A stretch of 55,810 nt of DNA, taken from NCBI GenBank assembly GCA_947625885.1, contig CANQQA010000018.1, positions 1 through 55,810 on the forward strand. Direction: 5' to 3'. The notes under the pieces were generated by a model. It was not told the DNA's origin and did not search any database. It saw only the letters and a program-made list of their open reading frames with translations. The DNA is from an uncultured Bacteroidales bacterium. GTDB taxonomy: Bacteria > Bacteroidota > Bacteroidia > Bacteroidales > UBA11471. The translations under genes and the position numbers were made by a program. Shown here piece after piece: positions 1-7,748 of the stretch (position 1 is its first letter; every line of letters begins with the position of its first letter).

Positions 1-155
1 TAGCCGATAATCGCCAACAGGGCAGGTATCGCCAACAGGGCTCCGATGACCATGATGACGATTTTCGGTCCGAGTTGAGGGTAAGCGATCAGCACCCCGC
101 CCAATGCAATCACGAGCAGGTTGCGTATAAGCGGATTTTTAACGAGAAAGTCCAT
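1..155 (-). CDS. Membrane protein, N-terminal part only (HdeD/DUF308-like?)
   Basis: Only the first 51 codons lie in the window; the gene runs off the left edge. The ATG reads leftwards from 155. The visible peptide starts MDFLVKNPLIRN and has two hydrophobic stretches (about residues 12-25 and 31-50), so the product should sit in the inner membrane. A short polar head followed by closely packed short helices resembles HdeD/DUF308 proteins, but 51 residues are too few to decide. It is divergent from the lipid kinase gene, with about 170 bp between them. No clear TAnnTTTG box faces it. Seen: open frame and hydrophobic pattern. Inferred: the family. Confidence 0.6.
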   Translation of the reverse strand, partial: MDFLVKNPLIRNLLVIALGGVLIAYPQLGPKIVIMVIGALLAIPALLAIIG

Positions 156-265
156 AAGTTAAAAATTTTAATTAAACCTTTTGCGGCATAAACAGAGCGG
201 ACAACTCCATTTTCAAACCGTTTTTTCATCAAGCAAATATAGCAAAACTATCCGGAAATAAAAAT

Positions 266-301
266 TGTTTTTGGTAAATAACAAGATAACTCGTATCTTT
301 G
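266..301 (+). promoter_or_regulatory. Bacteroidetes-type promoter of the lipid kinase gene
   Basis: The -7 box TATCTTTG lies at 294-301 and a TTTTTGG -33 element lies about 20 bp upstream. Transcription should start near 306, which argues for translation from the ATG at 326 rather than from in-frame starts at 299 or 311. Confidence 0.6.
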
Positions 302-325
302 GGAAAAGTAATGTCGATATACGGA

Positions 326-1291
326 ATGGACGAAAAAGAAAAAATGTTGTTGATAATCAATCCTGTATCGGGTACGCATACCAAAGAGCGCATACCGGAG
401 CGGGCAACTGCCATACTTTCGCCGCGTTTCGATGTCGGGATATGCTATACCGAATATGCCGGTCATGCCACGCTGTTGGCTCAGGAAGCGGTCGATAAAA
501 AATATTCCTACGTTGTGGCGGTAGGGGGCGACGGCACTTGCAACGAAGTCGCCCGCTCGCTGATACACACCGATACGGCGCTTGGCATCATACCCATAGG
601 CTCCGGCAACGGATTGGCTCGACACCTCTCCATTCCGCTCAATCCTGAACGGGCATTGCAGATGCTCGATACTGCTGTCGTGGAATCAATAGACTATTGT
701 AAAGCCAACGAAAAAGTCTTTTTCTGTACCTGCGGCATGGGATTCGATGCGTGGGTGAGTCGGAAATTTGCCGAAGACAAACATCGGGGGGCGATGACTT
801 ATGTGAAAAAAGCTGTCGAAGAATATCTGAAATATAAGAATGAAGTTTACCGCATAGAGACTGCCGACGGCGTGATACAGGAAAAAGCCTTCGTGGTGGC
901 TTGCGGCAATGCCGCACAATATGGCAACAACGCCTATATCGCTCCGCGCGCCGATGTGCACGACGGCAAAATAGATGTTACCATTCTTTACCCCATTACG
1001 CCGATAGATGTGCTGCCCGTCGTCGTGCAGCTTTTCACCAAATGGCTGTGGGTCAGCCCTTACGTAAAGGCGTTCGAGACGAATGCGCTTACCGTTACGC
1101 GGGAGCGGTCGGGCGTGATGCACCTCGACGGCGAACCGGTGGATATGCCGGAAAAAATAGAAATTTCCTGCGTGAAAGGCGGCTTGAAAGTTTTGGTGCC
1201 GGGCAAGAAACCGCGCAAGTCGATTGTGGAGCCGATACAGTCGTTGATATTCGACGTGGTCGATACAATCAGACACGAATTGGATATTTAA
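326..1291 (+). CDS. Diacylglycerol kinase-family lipid kinase (YegS/BmrU type)
   Basis: Predicted to phosphorylate a membrane lipid such as diacylglycerol, using ATP, at the cytoplasmic face. The 321-residue product has the N-terminal DAGK catalytic fold: NPVSGT at about 12-17, the nucleotide-binding GGDGT at 67-71 and GSGNGLARH at 92-100. A beta-rich C-terminal half follows, with HLDGEPVD near the end, as in the YegS/BmrU group. The length fits the family. The frame opens further upstream, but the -7 box at 294-301 places the likely transcript start near 306, so ATG 326 was chosen; ATG 311 is possible. It appears to be transcribed alone. The family is clear; the lipid substrate is unknown. 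Confidence 0.85.
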   Translation: MDEKEKMLLIINPVSGTHTKERIPERATAILSPRFDVGICYTEYAGHATLLAQEAVDKKYSYVVAVGGDGTCNEVARSLIHTDTALGIIPIGSGNGLARHLSIPLNPERALQMLDTAVVESIDYCKANEKVFFCTCGMGFDAWVSRKFAEDKHRGAMTYVKKAVEEYLKYKNEVYRIETADGVIQEKAFVVACGNAAQYGNNAYIAPRADVHDGKIDVTILYPITPIDVLPVVVQLFTKWLWVSPYVKAFETNALTVTRERSGVMHLDGEPVDMPEKIEISCVKGGLKVLVPGKKPRKSIVEPIQSLIFDVVDTIRHELDI

Positions 1292-1524
1292 GCCGCAAAT
1301 ACGTTGTTGTTTTATTTCATTTATATTATTTTATTGATAATGTTCGTGATAGAAAAAGAAAAATGTTTTTGAGCATAAAGTTTTCCATTTTAACAAATTA
1401 AAACGCTTTATCTTGCCACTATAATTTATTGATTAATAATATTTTATATATAAAATTCGATTATTTGCTTGACATTCATCGAAGAACAAAAGTTTCCCAA
1501 AAAGAAAAACTTTTTCGGAAAATA
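1292..1524. other. AT-rich intergenic stretch without a gene
   Basis: Very AT-rich, with stop codons in all frames. I see an imperfect hairpin at 1496-1518 but no T-run or clear function. The nrdD promoter and riboswitch begin just downstream. Confidence 0.6.
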
Positions 1525-1556
1525 TTTGGAAATAAATTTTCCCGATTATATATTTG
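1525..1556 (+). promoter_or_regulatory. Promoter of the riboswitch-nrdD-nrdG-purN unit
   Basis: The -7 box TATATTTG is at 1549-1556 with a TTTGG -33 element at 1525-1529, 19 bp apart. The predicted start of transcription, about 1561, coincides with the first base of the riboswitch stem. Confidence 0.7.
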
Positions 1557-1560
1557 CATC

Positions 1561-1723
1561 GCATTCGGTTCTCGAATTCGGAGATGAAAAGGGAATCCTG
1601 TGAAAGTCAGGAACTATCCCCGTAGCTGTAAATTCCGGAACAAAATTTTGCCCGAAGTGCCACTGATTTTGAAACATCGGGAAGGCGGGCAAAAGGGAAT
1701 AAGTCAGAAGACCTGCCGGGTGC
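1561..1723 (+). promoter_or_regulatory. Cobalamin (B12) riboswitch aptamer
   Basis: All main landmarks of the adenosylcobalamin aptamer are visible. The conserved core AAAAGGGAA with its short stem-loop and the following CCCCGTAGCTGTAA run from 1587 to 1632. A GCCACTG segment lies at 1658-1664. The B12 box AAGTCAGAAGACCTGCC lies at 1701-1717. The closing stem is GCATTCGG (1561-1568) with CCGGGTGC (1716-1723), including G-T pairs. The 117-nt region from 1724 to the nrdD start is the likely expression platform. I see no strong intrinsic terminator in it, so control of translation is more likely than attenuation. Known for the class: bound cobalamin lowers expression. Confidence 0.9.
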
Positions 1724-1840
1724 GCCATTGTCGGAAACGGCTTCGGGTGAAAGCTGCACAACAACTCTGCTCCAAGATCGCTTGTCGTGTAAACCTTCCC
1801 CGTCTGAAACAGGACGTAAAATTTAATACCTAATACGGAT

Positions 1841-4048
1841 ATGATACAAACGATTATCAAACGAGACGGACGCATCGTCGGCTTCAATGAAGAAAAAATC
1901 ATGGCGGCGATACGCAAAGCAATGCTCCAGACGGAAAAAGGCGAAGACGAATCGCTGATTCGCAAGATTACCGACCGCATAGCCTGCAACGGACGGGAAC
2001 AGATGAGTGTGGAGGAGATTCAGGACTGGGTGGAAATGGAGCTGATGAAAAGCCCGCGAAAAGAGGTGGCGAAAAAATACATCGCTTATCGCGACCAGCG
2101 CAGCATCGCCCGCAAAGCCAAGACACGCGATGTGTTTCTCGACATCATCAATGCCAAGTCGAACGACATCACGCGCGAAAATGCCAACATGAATGCCGAC
2201 ACGCCTGCCGGCATGATGATGAAATTCGCGAGCGAAACCACCAAACCTTTCGTCGATGATTACCTGTTGAGCCAAGAGTCGCGCGAAGCCGTGCGACGCG
2301 GCTATATCCATATTCACGACAAGGATTATTATCCCACCAAGTCGCTCACCTGCGTGCAGCACCCGCTGGATAAAATTCTGAATAACGGTTTCTGCGCCGG
2401 GCACGGCGAGGCGCGTCCCGCCAAACGCATCGAGACGGCAAGCATACTGGGCTGTATTTCTATGGAGACCGTGCAGAACGAAATGCACGGCGGGCAAGCC
2501 ATTCCCGCTTTCGACTTCTATCTGGCGCCTTACGTGCGGCTGAGCTACATCGAGGAGGTGAAGGTGTTGGAAAAATTCATGGACGCCGATTATTCGCACC
2601 TTTACAACGCGCCCATCGACGACTACCTCTACAAGGAGCTGGACGGACTGACGGGCGACGAGCGCATCAAGCAGCAAGCCATTAACCGCACGGTGCGGCG
2701 GGTACACCAGTCTATGGAGGCATTCATACACAACATGAATGCCATACACTCGCGCGGCGGCAACCAAGTGGTATTCAGCTCCATAAATTACGGTACGGAC
2801 ACTTCCGCCGAAGGACGCTGCATCATTCGTGAAATTTTGATAAGCACCTATCAGGGCGTGGGCAACGGCTCTACGGCGATATTCCCTATACAGATATGGA
2901 AAAAGAAGCGGGGCGTAAGCTACCTGCCGACCGACCGGAATTACGACCTTTACCGGTATGCCTGCAAAGTTACCGCCCGCCGCTTTTTCCCGAATTTCCT
3001 CAATCTCGACGCCACGTTCAACCAACATGAATTGTGGCGGGCAGACGACCCGCAGCGCTACAAATACGAAGTGGCGACTATGGGCTGCCGCACCCGCGTG
3101 TTCGAGAACCGTTTCGGCGAAAAGACCTCGATAGGTCGCGGCAACCTTTCGTTTACGACCATCAACATCGTGCGGCTGGCTATCGAATGTATGTCCATCG
3201 AAAACAAAGAGGAGCGCATAAACGCCTTTTTCGCGAAACTCGACGAAGTGCTCGAAACGACGGCGCGCCAGTTGAACGACCGTTTCAACTTCCAGAAAAC
3301 GACGATGGCGAAACAGTTCCCGCTGCTCATGTCGATGCTGTGGGTCGGCAGCGAGAATCTGAAACCGACCGATACGATAGAGAGCGTCATCAATCAAGGT
3401 ACGCTGGGCATCGGCTTCATCGGATTGGCGGAGTGCCTGATTGCCCTCACCGGAAAACATCACGGCGAAGATGCCGCCGCGCAGGAACTCGGGCTGCGCA
3501 TCGTTACCTATATGCGCGACCGTGCAAATGAATTTTCGGAGCGTTATCATCACAATTTCAGCGTGCTGGCGACTCCGGCAGAAGGTCTTTCCGGTAAATT
3601 CACGGCTAAGGACAAAAAAGAGTTCGGCATCATCAAAGGCGTTACCGACAAAGAGTATTACACCAACTCCAACCACGTGCCGGTGTATTACCATTGCAGC
3701 CCGAAACACAAAGCCGAAGTCGAGGCGCCTTATCACGACCTGACGCGCGGCGGACACATTTTCTACGTGGAAATCGACGGCGACGCCACCCACAATCCCG
3801 ATGCCATTATGGACATCGTGGACTTGATGGACAAGTACAACATCGGCTACGGCTCGGTGAACCACAACCGCAACCGTTGCATGGACTGCGGATACGAAGA
3901 TGCGCAGGAGTCGCTCGAAGTGTGCCCCAACTGCAACAGCACGCACATCGACCGTCTGCAACGCATCACCGGTTATCTGGTCGGCGCCACCGACCGCTGG
4001 AATCATGCGAAACTGGCAGAACTCCACGACCGTGTCGTTCACAAATGA
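1841..4048 (+). CDS. nrdD: Anaerobic (class III) ribonucleoside-triphosphate reductase
   Basis: Reduces ribonucleoside triphosphates to deoxyribonucleotides under anoxia using a glycyl radical. The 735-residue product starts with an ATP-cone domain (about residues 1-95, IIKRDGRIVGFNEEKI), followed by the catalytic barrel. The C-terminal end has the zinc site CMDC...CPNC (Cys680, 683, 695, 698) and the glycyl-radical loop RITGYL with Gly711. Length and motifs match active family members. The activase gene nrdG begins one base after the stop codon. The leader carries a cobalamin riboswitch, so this B12-independent enzyme should be turned down when B12 is plentiful and a B12-dependent reductase elsewhere can take over. 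Confidence 0.97.
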   Translation: MIQTIIKRDGRIVGFNEEKIMAAIRKAMLQTEKGEDESLIRKITDRIACNGREQMSVEEIQDWVEMELMKSPRKEVAKKYIAYRDQRSIARKAKTRDVFLDIINAKSNDITRENANMNADTPAGMMMKFASETTKPFVDDYLLSQESREAVRRGYIHIHDKDYYPTKSLTCVQHPLDKILNNGFCAGHGEARPAKRIETASILGCISMETVQNEMHGGQAIPAFDFYLAPYVRLSYIEEVKVLEKFMDADYSHLYNAPIDDYLYKELDGLTGDERIKQQAINRTVRRVHQSMEAFIHNMNAIHSRGGNQVVFSSINYGTDTSAEGRCIIREILISTYQGVGNGSTAIFPIQIWKKKRGVSYLPTDRNYDLYRYACKVTARRFFPNFLNLDATFNQHELWRADDPQRYKYEVATMGCRTRVFENRFGEKTSIGRGNLSFTTINIVRLAIECMSIENKEERINAFFAKLDEVLETTARQLNDRFNFQKTTMAKQFPLLMSMLWVGSENLKPTDTIESVINQGTLGIGFIGLAECLIALTGKHHGEDAAAQELGLRIVTYMRDRANEFSERYHHNFSVLATPAEGLSGKFTAKDKKEFGIIKGVTDKEYYTNSNHVPVYYHCSPKHKAEVEAPYHDLTRGGHIFYVEIDGDATHNPDAIMDIVDLMDKYNIGYGSVNHNRNRCMDCGYEDAQESLEVCPNCNSTHIDRLQRITGYLVGATDRWNHAKLAELHDRVVHK

Positions 4049-4049
4049 T

Positions 4050-4541
4050 ATGTGCCGCATTTCTGTTCTCGATGTAGTAGAGGGTACGTCGGTCGATGGT
4101 GTCGGCTTGCGTACCTCTATCTACGTTGCCGGCTGCGAAAATCGCTGCGAGGGGTGCCACAATCCCCAGTCGTGGGATATGCGCAACGGCATCATGCGCA
4201 CGGTCGATGAACTTTTCGACCTGATACGGGAAGCCGATATGAATGTTACTTTCTCCGGCGGCGACCCCATGCTGCAAGCCGAGCCGCTGACGGCGCTGGC
4301 TGCCCGCATCAAAAGTGAAACCGACAAGACGATATGGTGCTACACCGGCTACTTCTTCGAGTCGCTGATGATGCAGCCCGTATCGCGTAAATTCCTTTCC
4401 TATATCGACGTCCTTGTCGATAGCCCGTTCATCTTGGCGCAGCGGGATATTTCCCTGCGCTTTCGCGGCAGCCGCAACCAGCGCATCATCGACGTGCCGC
4501 GCTCCTTGCGCGAAATGCGGGCTGTCGAACTAGAACTCTGA
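4050..4541 (+). CDS. nrdG: Anaerobic ribonucleotide reductase-activating protein
   Basis: Radical SAM activase that installs the glycyl radical on NrdD. The 163-residue product has the cluster-binding motif CENRCEGC (C-x3-C-x2-C) about 30 residues in, followed by HNPQSWD, and FSGGDP, the usual SAM-contact segment. The frame stays open upstream inside nrdD, but ATG 4050, one base after the nrdD stop, gives the expected N-terminus MCRISVLDVVEGTSVDG. The tight spacing implies translational coupling, and the gene shares the cobalamin-riboswitch transcript. Length is normal for the family. Confidence 0.96.
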   Translation: MCRISVLDVVEGTSVDGVGLRTSIYVAGCENRCEGCHNPQSWDMRNGIMRTVDELFDLIREADMNVTFSGGDPMLQAEPLTALAARIKSETDKTIWCYTGYFFESLMMQPVSRKFLSYIDVLVDSPFILAQRDISLRFRGSRNQRIIDVPRSLREMRAVELEL

Positions 4542-4551
4542 AATCCCGCCT

Positions 4552-5148
4552 ATGAACATCGCCGTATTCGCCTCGCACGGAGGCTCCAATCTGCAAGCGC
4601 TTATCGACGCCGTGTCCGAACATCGCATCGCCGCCCGCATCTGTGCCGTCATCAGCAACAATTCCGATGCGCAGGCGTTGGAGCGGGCGCGGCAGGCGGG
4701 CATTCCGGCTTACCACCTGAGCACGAAAACCGAAAGCGGCGACGAGGCGCTGGCGGCGAAACTGACCGACGTACTCGCTGCCGCCGCCCCCGACATGATA
4801 TTTCTGTTGGGATATATGCGTATGCTGCCGGTGGAGGTGTTGCGTCGCTACCGTCGGCGCATTTTCAATATCCACCCGTCGCTGCTGCCGGCATACGGCG
4901 GCAAGGGTATGTACGGCATACGGGTGCACGAAGCCGTCGTGGCTGCCGGTGAAACCCGCACGGGCGTAACGATACACCGCGTCGAGGAACGCTACGATGA
5001 GGGCGAAATCGTGGCGCAGACGTCGCTGCCCGTGCTTGCCGGCGATACTGCCGAAACGCTGGCGGCTCGCGTACTGGCGTGCGAACACCGTTTCTTGGTC
5101 GATACGGTAAGCCGCATTTTGCACGGCGAAATCCCCTGCGGCGATTAG
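4552..5148 (+). CDS. purN: Phosphoribosylglycinamide formyltransferase (GART, folate-dependent)
   Basis: Third step of purine synthesis: transfers a formyl group from 10-formyl-THF to GAR in the cytoplasm. The 198-residue protein has the phosphate-binding loop GGSNLQA (10-16), the catalytic Asn106 and His108 in FNIHPSLLP, and YDEG with Asp149 as the third catalytic residue. The PAYGGKGMYG segment is typical of Bacteroidetes PurN. It starts 10 bp after nrdG and has no visible promoter of its own, so it probably shares the B12-controlled transcript. Cobalamin status would then also affect a purine enzyme. Confidence 0.95.
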   Translation: MNIAVFASHGGSNLQALIDAVSEHRIAARICAVISNNSDAQALERARQAGIPAYHLSTKTESGDEALAAKLTDVLAAAAPDMIFLLGYMRMLPVEVLRRYRRRIFNIHPSLLPAYGGKGMYGIRVHEAVVAAGETRTGVTIHRVEERYDEGEIVAQTSLPVLAGDTAETLAARVLACEHRFLVDTVSRILHGEIPCGD

Positions 5149-5222
5149 CCGATAAAATTCAGTCGGTCTATTGCTTGATAAATATATTAATATAATGCAA
5201 ATAGTAAAAATAAAAGATAAAA

Positions 5223-5255
5223 TTTTGTTTATTTATAGATATCGGTTTATTTTTG
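5223..5255 (+). promoter_or_regulatory. Promoter of the outer-membrane barrel gene
   Basis: The -7 box TATTTTTG is at 5248-5255 and TTTTG is at 5223-5227, 20 bp apart. This gives a short leader before ATG 5278. Confidence 0.65.
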
Positions 5256-5277
5256 TACGACGATAAAATATTGAATT

Positions 5278-5862
5278 ATGAAAAAAGTTGTACTGCTATT
5301 GTTTTGTTCGCTGTCGCTGAGTGCTTTTGCGCAAAAGGGAACGAGCCAGTTCGCTCTGTTCGGCGGGTATGAATATTTTCCGGAAATGTGGGACGGTACG
5401 GGTTACGATCTCGGCATAGAATACAAATATTACGTTCACAATCGCATTTTCGTTCTTGCCGGTTTCCATGCCGGTGTCAATGATGGGAGCAAACTCGATG
5501 AATACGAAAGAGACGGTATATCATACAGTTTCAACTTGATGAACAGCGTCCGCGATTATATGATAGGTTTGGGGCTGGGTGGCGATGTGCTGCATATAAA
5601 CCGCCATAAAATATATTTGCAAGGAACAGTGGGGTTGGGCGTGTCGAAAGAATCGAAAGACGGAATAACGGTCGCACCTATTTCCGATTTCGATATTAAG
5701 AAAACGATGAAAGAAGAAAACACCCGCTTTGCCATATCGGCATCTGCCGGCTATGATTATTTGATACTCAAATGGTTGGCAATCGGCGTGAATTATACCG
5801 GCTGGCAGATCGGGTACGAATACAAAAATTCCGTCAATGCAAAATTGAGTTTTGTCTTTTAA
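5278..5862 (+). CDS. Outer-membrane beta-barrel protein
   Basis: Product of 194 residues. A cleavable signal peptide is evident: MKKVVLLLF, a hydrophobic core, and SAFAQ as the cleavage region at about residues 16-19. The mature part alternates polar and aromatic residues in beta-strand fashion (FALFGGYEYF, GIEYKYYV, FVLAGFHAG) and ends in AKLSFVF with a terminal Phe, the classic outer-membrane insertion signal. It resembles the small eight-strand OMP_b-brl group. It stands alone, with its own promoter upstream and a terminator downstream. No ligand or partner can be inferred. Confidence 0.85.
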   Translation: MKKVVLLLFCSLSLSAFAQKGTSQFALFGGYEYFPEMWDGTGYDLGIEYKYYVHNRIFVLAGFHAGVNDGSKLDEYERDGISYSFNLMNSVRDYMIGLGLGGDVLHINRHKIYLQGTVGLGVSKESKDGITVAPISDFDIKKTMKEENTRFAISASAGYDYLILKWLAIGVNYTGWQIGYEYKNSVNAKLSFVF

Positions 5863-5906
5863 TTGCAGCGCTGATTTCTGCCATTCAGGCATTTCATAAA
5901 AAACAG

Positions 5907-5931
5907 GCGGGGCGACGTATGGTCGCCCCGC
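5907..5931 (+). terminator. Intrinsic terminator after the barrel gene
   Basis: Perfect 10-bp stem GCGGGGCGAC / GTCGCCCCGC with loop GTATG, followed by a T-rich tail (TTTGTTTG). Confidence 0.85.
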
Positions 5932-6056
5932 TTTGTTTGTGGTCGGTTAAAGTATTGATAAGTGAAAAGTGCGAAAAACCTCGACGTGTGGAAACAGGCT
6001 ATTTTCGGCAAGAACAAAATTTTGGCTTTTGCGCACGTTTTGTTTATGGAATTTAT

Positions 6057-6064
6057 TATCTTTG
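6057..6064 (+). promoter_or_regulatory. -7 promoter box for the orphan two-gene cassette
   Basis: TATCTTTG matches TAnnTTTG exactly; no well-placed -33 element is obvious. Transcription would start near 6070, giving a leader of about 260 nt before the ATG at 6328. Confidence 0.5.
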
Positions 6065-6327
6065 TGAACGGATAAAGGGTGCTTTATCCGGCATATTATT
6101 GAAAAAAGAAGCGTTATGCTTATCTTGTAAGTTAGAAACCTGAGAAATTTCGAGCGTAGTACAAGGATAGCATAGTGGCTTTCACGCTATAGCGTGGCTG
6201 CTATTCCCATATCTGTACTACAAGGTTTCTCAGGACCTCTAACTTAAGACGTGGCATCGCAGTTCCACGCTTTTGCTGTATTCTATGAATGTCCTTGTGG
6301 CAGCTGGGGGACACAAAATTTAATGAC
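6065..6327 (+). promoter_or_regulatory. Long folded 5' leader upstream of an orphan secreted protein
   Basis: Several inverted repeats are seen. (a) GGATAAAG / CTTTATCC at 6070-6089 with a 4-nt loop. (b) An imperfect hairpin spanning 6127-6246: arm GTTAGAAACCTGAGAAA against TTTCTCAGGACCTCTAAC, inner arm GTAGTACA against TGTACTAC, and the perfect palindrome CACGCTATAGCGTG (6183-6196) at its tip. (c) CGTGG / CCACG at 6250-6269. (d) TGTCC / GGACA around 6290-6311, close to the start codon. No convincing protein is encoded on either strand. The layout suggests a regulatory RNA leader or a mobile structured repeat; which one is not decided. No known riboswitch class was recognised. Confidence 0.5.
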
Positions 6328-6894
6328 ATGAAAAAATTACTGTCGATTACGATGTTGCTCGCATTTGCGATAGCGGTATATGCGCAGCAAGAGAAAGAGG
6401 TTACCCGGTTTTTAGGGATTCCCGTCGATGGGAGTAAAACCGAAATGATCAAGAAACTCCAAGCAAAAGGATTTCAAAAAAGTGAAATTGGAGATTTGGA
6501 AGGAGAATTTAACGGACAGAACGTTTATATCTCCGTCGTAACGAATAACAATAAAGTTTATCGGATTATGGTACAGGATCAAATACCTAAAAATGAGTCG
6601 AATATTAAAATAAGATTCAACAATCTTTGTAACCAATTCGCCAATAATCCTAAATATACGTCACTGGATTTTACCATACCAGAAAATGAAGATATCGGGT
6701 ATGAAATGACTGTTAATAAAAAACGCTATGAAGCTGTTTATTACCAACTACCTTTGACATCGGATTTTGATAATTTGATATTGGATTTTGATAAAAGATG
6801 TGTTTGGTTTATGATAGGTGAAGTTTCCTATGGATATAGCATTTTCTTATTCTATGACAATAAATACAATCAAGCAAATGGCGAAGATTTATAA
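6328..6894 (+). CDS. Secreted hypothetical protein, AT-rich orphan
   Basis: Product of 188 residues. The start MKKLLSITMLLAFAIAVYAQQ gives a clear signal peptide cut near residue 20, so it is exported to the periplasm or beyond. The mature part begins VTRFLGIPVDGSKTEMIKKLQ and is a mix of short strands and charged helices. I recall secreted Bacteroidetes hypothetical proteins with a similar FxGIPVDGS...KLxxKGF opening, but no function for them. The frame is open up to 6289, but that part is leader RNA, so ATG 6328 was chosen. It is far more AT-rich than the flanking genes. The 88-codon gene 20 bp downstream probably shares its transcript. Confidence 0.75.
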   Translation: MKKLLSITMLLAFAIAVYAQQEKEVTRFLGIPVDGSKTEMIKKLQAKGFQKSEIGDLEGEFNGQNVYISVVTNNNKVYRIMVQDQIPKNESNIKIRFNNLCNQFANNPKYTSLDFTIPENEDIGYEMTVNKKRYEAVYYQLPLTSDFDNLILDFDKRCVWFMIGEVSYGYSIFLFYDNKYNQANGEDL

Positions 6895-6914
6895 ACCATT
6901 AAAATAAAATCAAT

Positions 6915-7181
6915 ATGAAAACAAAAAATCAAGAAATGTCGAATCAAAAGGAGATAACCATTCATTGTGGGAAAAGGACAAACAGTTTTGAGGAATTAAA
7001 ATCCTTGTGCGAAAAACATTCAAACGAATTGAAACATCAATTAGATATACCTGCTCAATCCAAAGTTACCGTAGTATTTTGGACAGAAAGTATTTCTGAA
7101 CTTATCTGTATTGGAACATTTGAAAAGGATAGTTCTGGGGAAGTCGTATATAAACTGGATTATTCGCAAACTACTTTGTAA
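6915..7181 (+). CDS. Small hypothetical cytoplasmic protein (88 aa)
   Basis: Encodes 88 residues with no signal peptide or membrane helix. The middle, FEELKSLCEKHSNELKHQL, looks helical; the rest (TVVFWTES, LICIGTF, GEVVYKLDY) looks like beta strands. I do not recognise a family. It starts 20 bp after the secreted orphan protein and shares its AT-rich composition, so the two probably form one small cassette. ATG 6936 (MSNQKEITIH) is an alternative start. Being small and unrecognised, it could be non-functional, but the frame is intact and codon use looks normal for an AT-rich gene. Confidence 0.6.
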   Translation: MKTKNQEMSNQKEITIHCGKRTNSFEELKSLCEKHSNELKHQLDIPAQSKVTVVFWTESISELICIGTFEKDSSGEVVYKLDYSQTTL

Positions 7182-7182
7182 G

Positions 7183-7221
7183 AATCGGAAAAAGCGTGTA
7201 GTGTGCAGCTGTTTTCCGATT
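7183..7221. repeat. Inverted repeat between convergent genes
   Basis: AATCGGAAAA (7183-7192) pairs with TTTTCCGATT (7212-7221) across a 19-nt loop. It sits exactly between the two converging stop codons. Neither side has a proper T-run, so it may be only a weak bidirectional terminator or an mRNA 3'-end hairpin. Confidence 0.4.
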
Positions 7222-7744
7222 ACGGTTCGGCGGCGCGCAGGCGGGGCAGGAGTACGGTGCGGTATTCGTTCTCGAAGTTGGGCGTGAAGATGCCTTGACC
7301 TAATGCGGCGTCGATTTCGGCGAGCGACCAGAATCTGCCGCATTCCACTTCGTCGCGGTCGGGCACGGGCGTGGCGTCGCAGCGGGTGAGGAAGGTGTGT
7401 ATCAACTCTTTTTCGATTGCCGACTCGAAGATGTAGCGCTGCACGAATTGCGGCTCGAAGCCGGTCAATCCTAATTCTTCGCGCGCCTCGCGCCGCAAGG
7501 CGGCTTCGACGCTTTCGCCGTAATCGACGTGTCCGCCTACGGCGGTGTCCCACTTGCCGGGCTGAATGTCTTTGTGCATCGCCCGTTTTTGCAGATAGAG
7601 TTCGCCCCGCATATTGAAGAGGTGCAGATGCACGACGGGGTGCAGCAGCTTGCTGCCGTTGTGGCACTCCTGCCGCGTGGCGCTGCCTACGACGGCGCCG
7701 TTTTCATCGACGAGCGGGAAAAGTTCCTGAGGATTTCCGGGCAT
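7220..7744 (-). CDS. Nudix hydrolase
   Basis: Hydrolase of a nucleoside diphosphate linked to another group; substrate unknown. The 174-residue protein carries a complete Nudix box at residues 71-93: G71, E77, R85-E86, E89-E90 and G92 fit GX5EX7REUXEEXGU. The N-terminus (LFPLVDENGAVVGSATR...LLHPVVHLHLF) and YLQKRA are like the isopentenyl-diphosphate-isomerase-like Nudix subgroup, many of which are nucleotide hydrolases, so IPP isomerase activity should not be assumed. It is the last gene of the long minus-strand run, 4 bp after topB. Confidence 0.9.
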   Translation of the reverse strand: MPGNPQELFPLVDENGAVVGSATRQECHNGSKLLHPVVHLHLFNMRGELYLQKRAMHKDIQPGKWDTAVGGHVDYGESVEAALRREAREELGLTGFEPQFVQRYIFESAIEKELIHTFLTRCDATPVPDRDEVECGRFWSLAEIDAALGQGIFTPNFENEYRTVLLPRLRAAEP

Positions 7745-7748
7745 ATTT

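Noticed and set aside
1823-4060. A 745-codon open frame on the strand opposite nrdD
   Set aside because: It mirrors nrdD exactly, has no recognisable motif and is rich in His, Val and Arg as expected for the reverse frame of a GC-rich gene.
6201-6452. An 83-codon minus-strand frame over the leader and the start of the orphan gene
   Set aside because: It overlaps the inverted-repeat region and the real gene's signal peptide, has no promoter and is best explained as part of a structured RNA or repeat.
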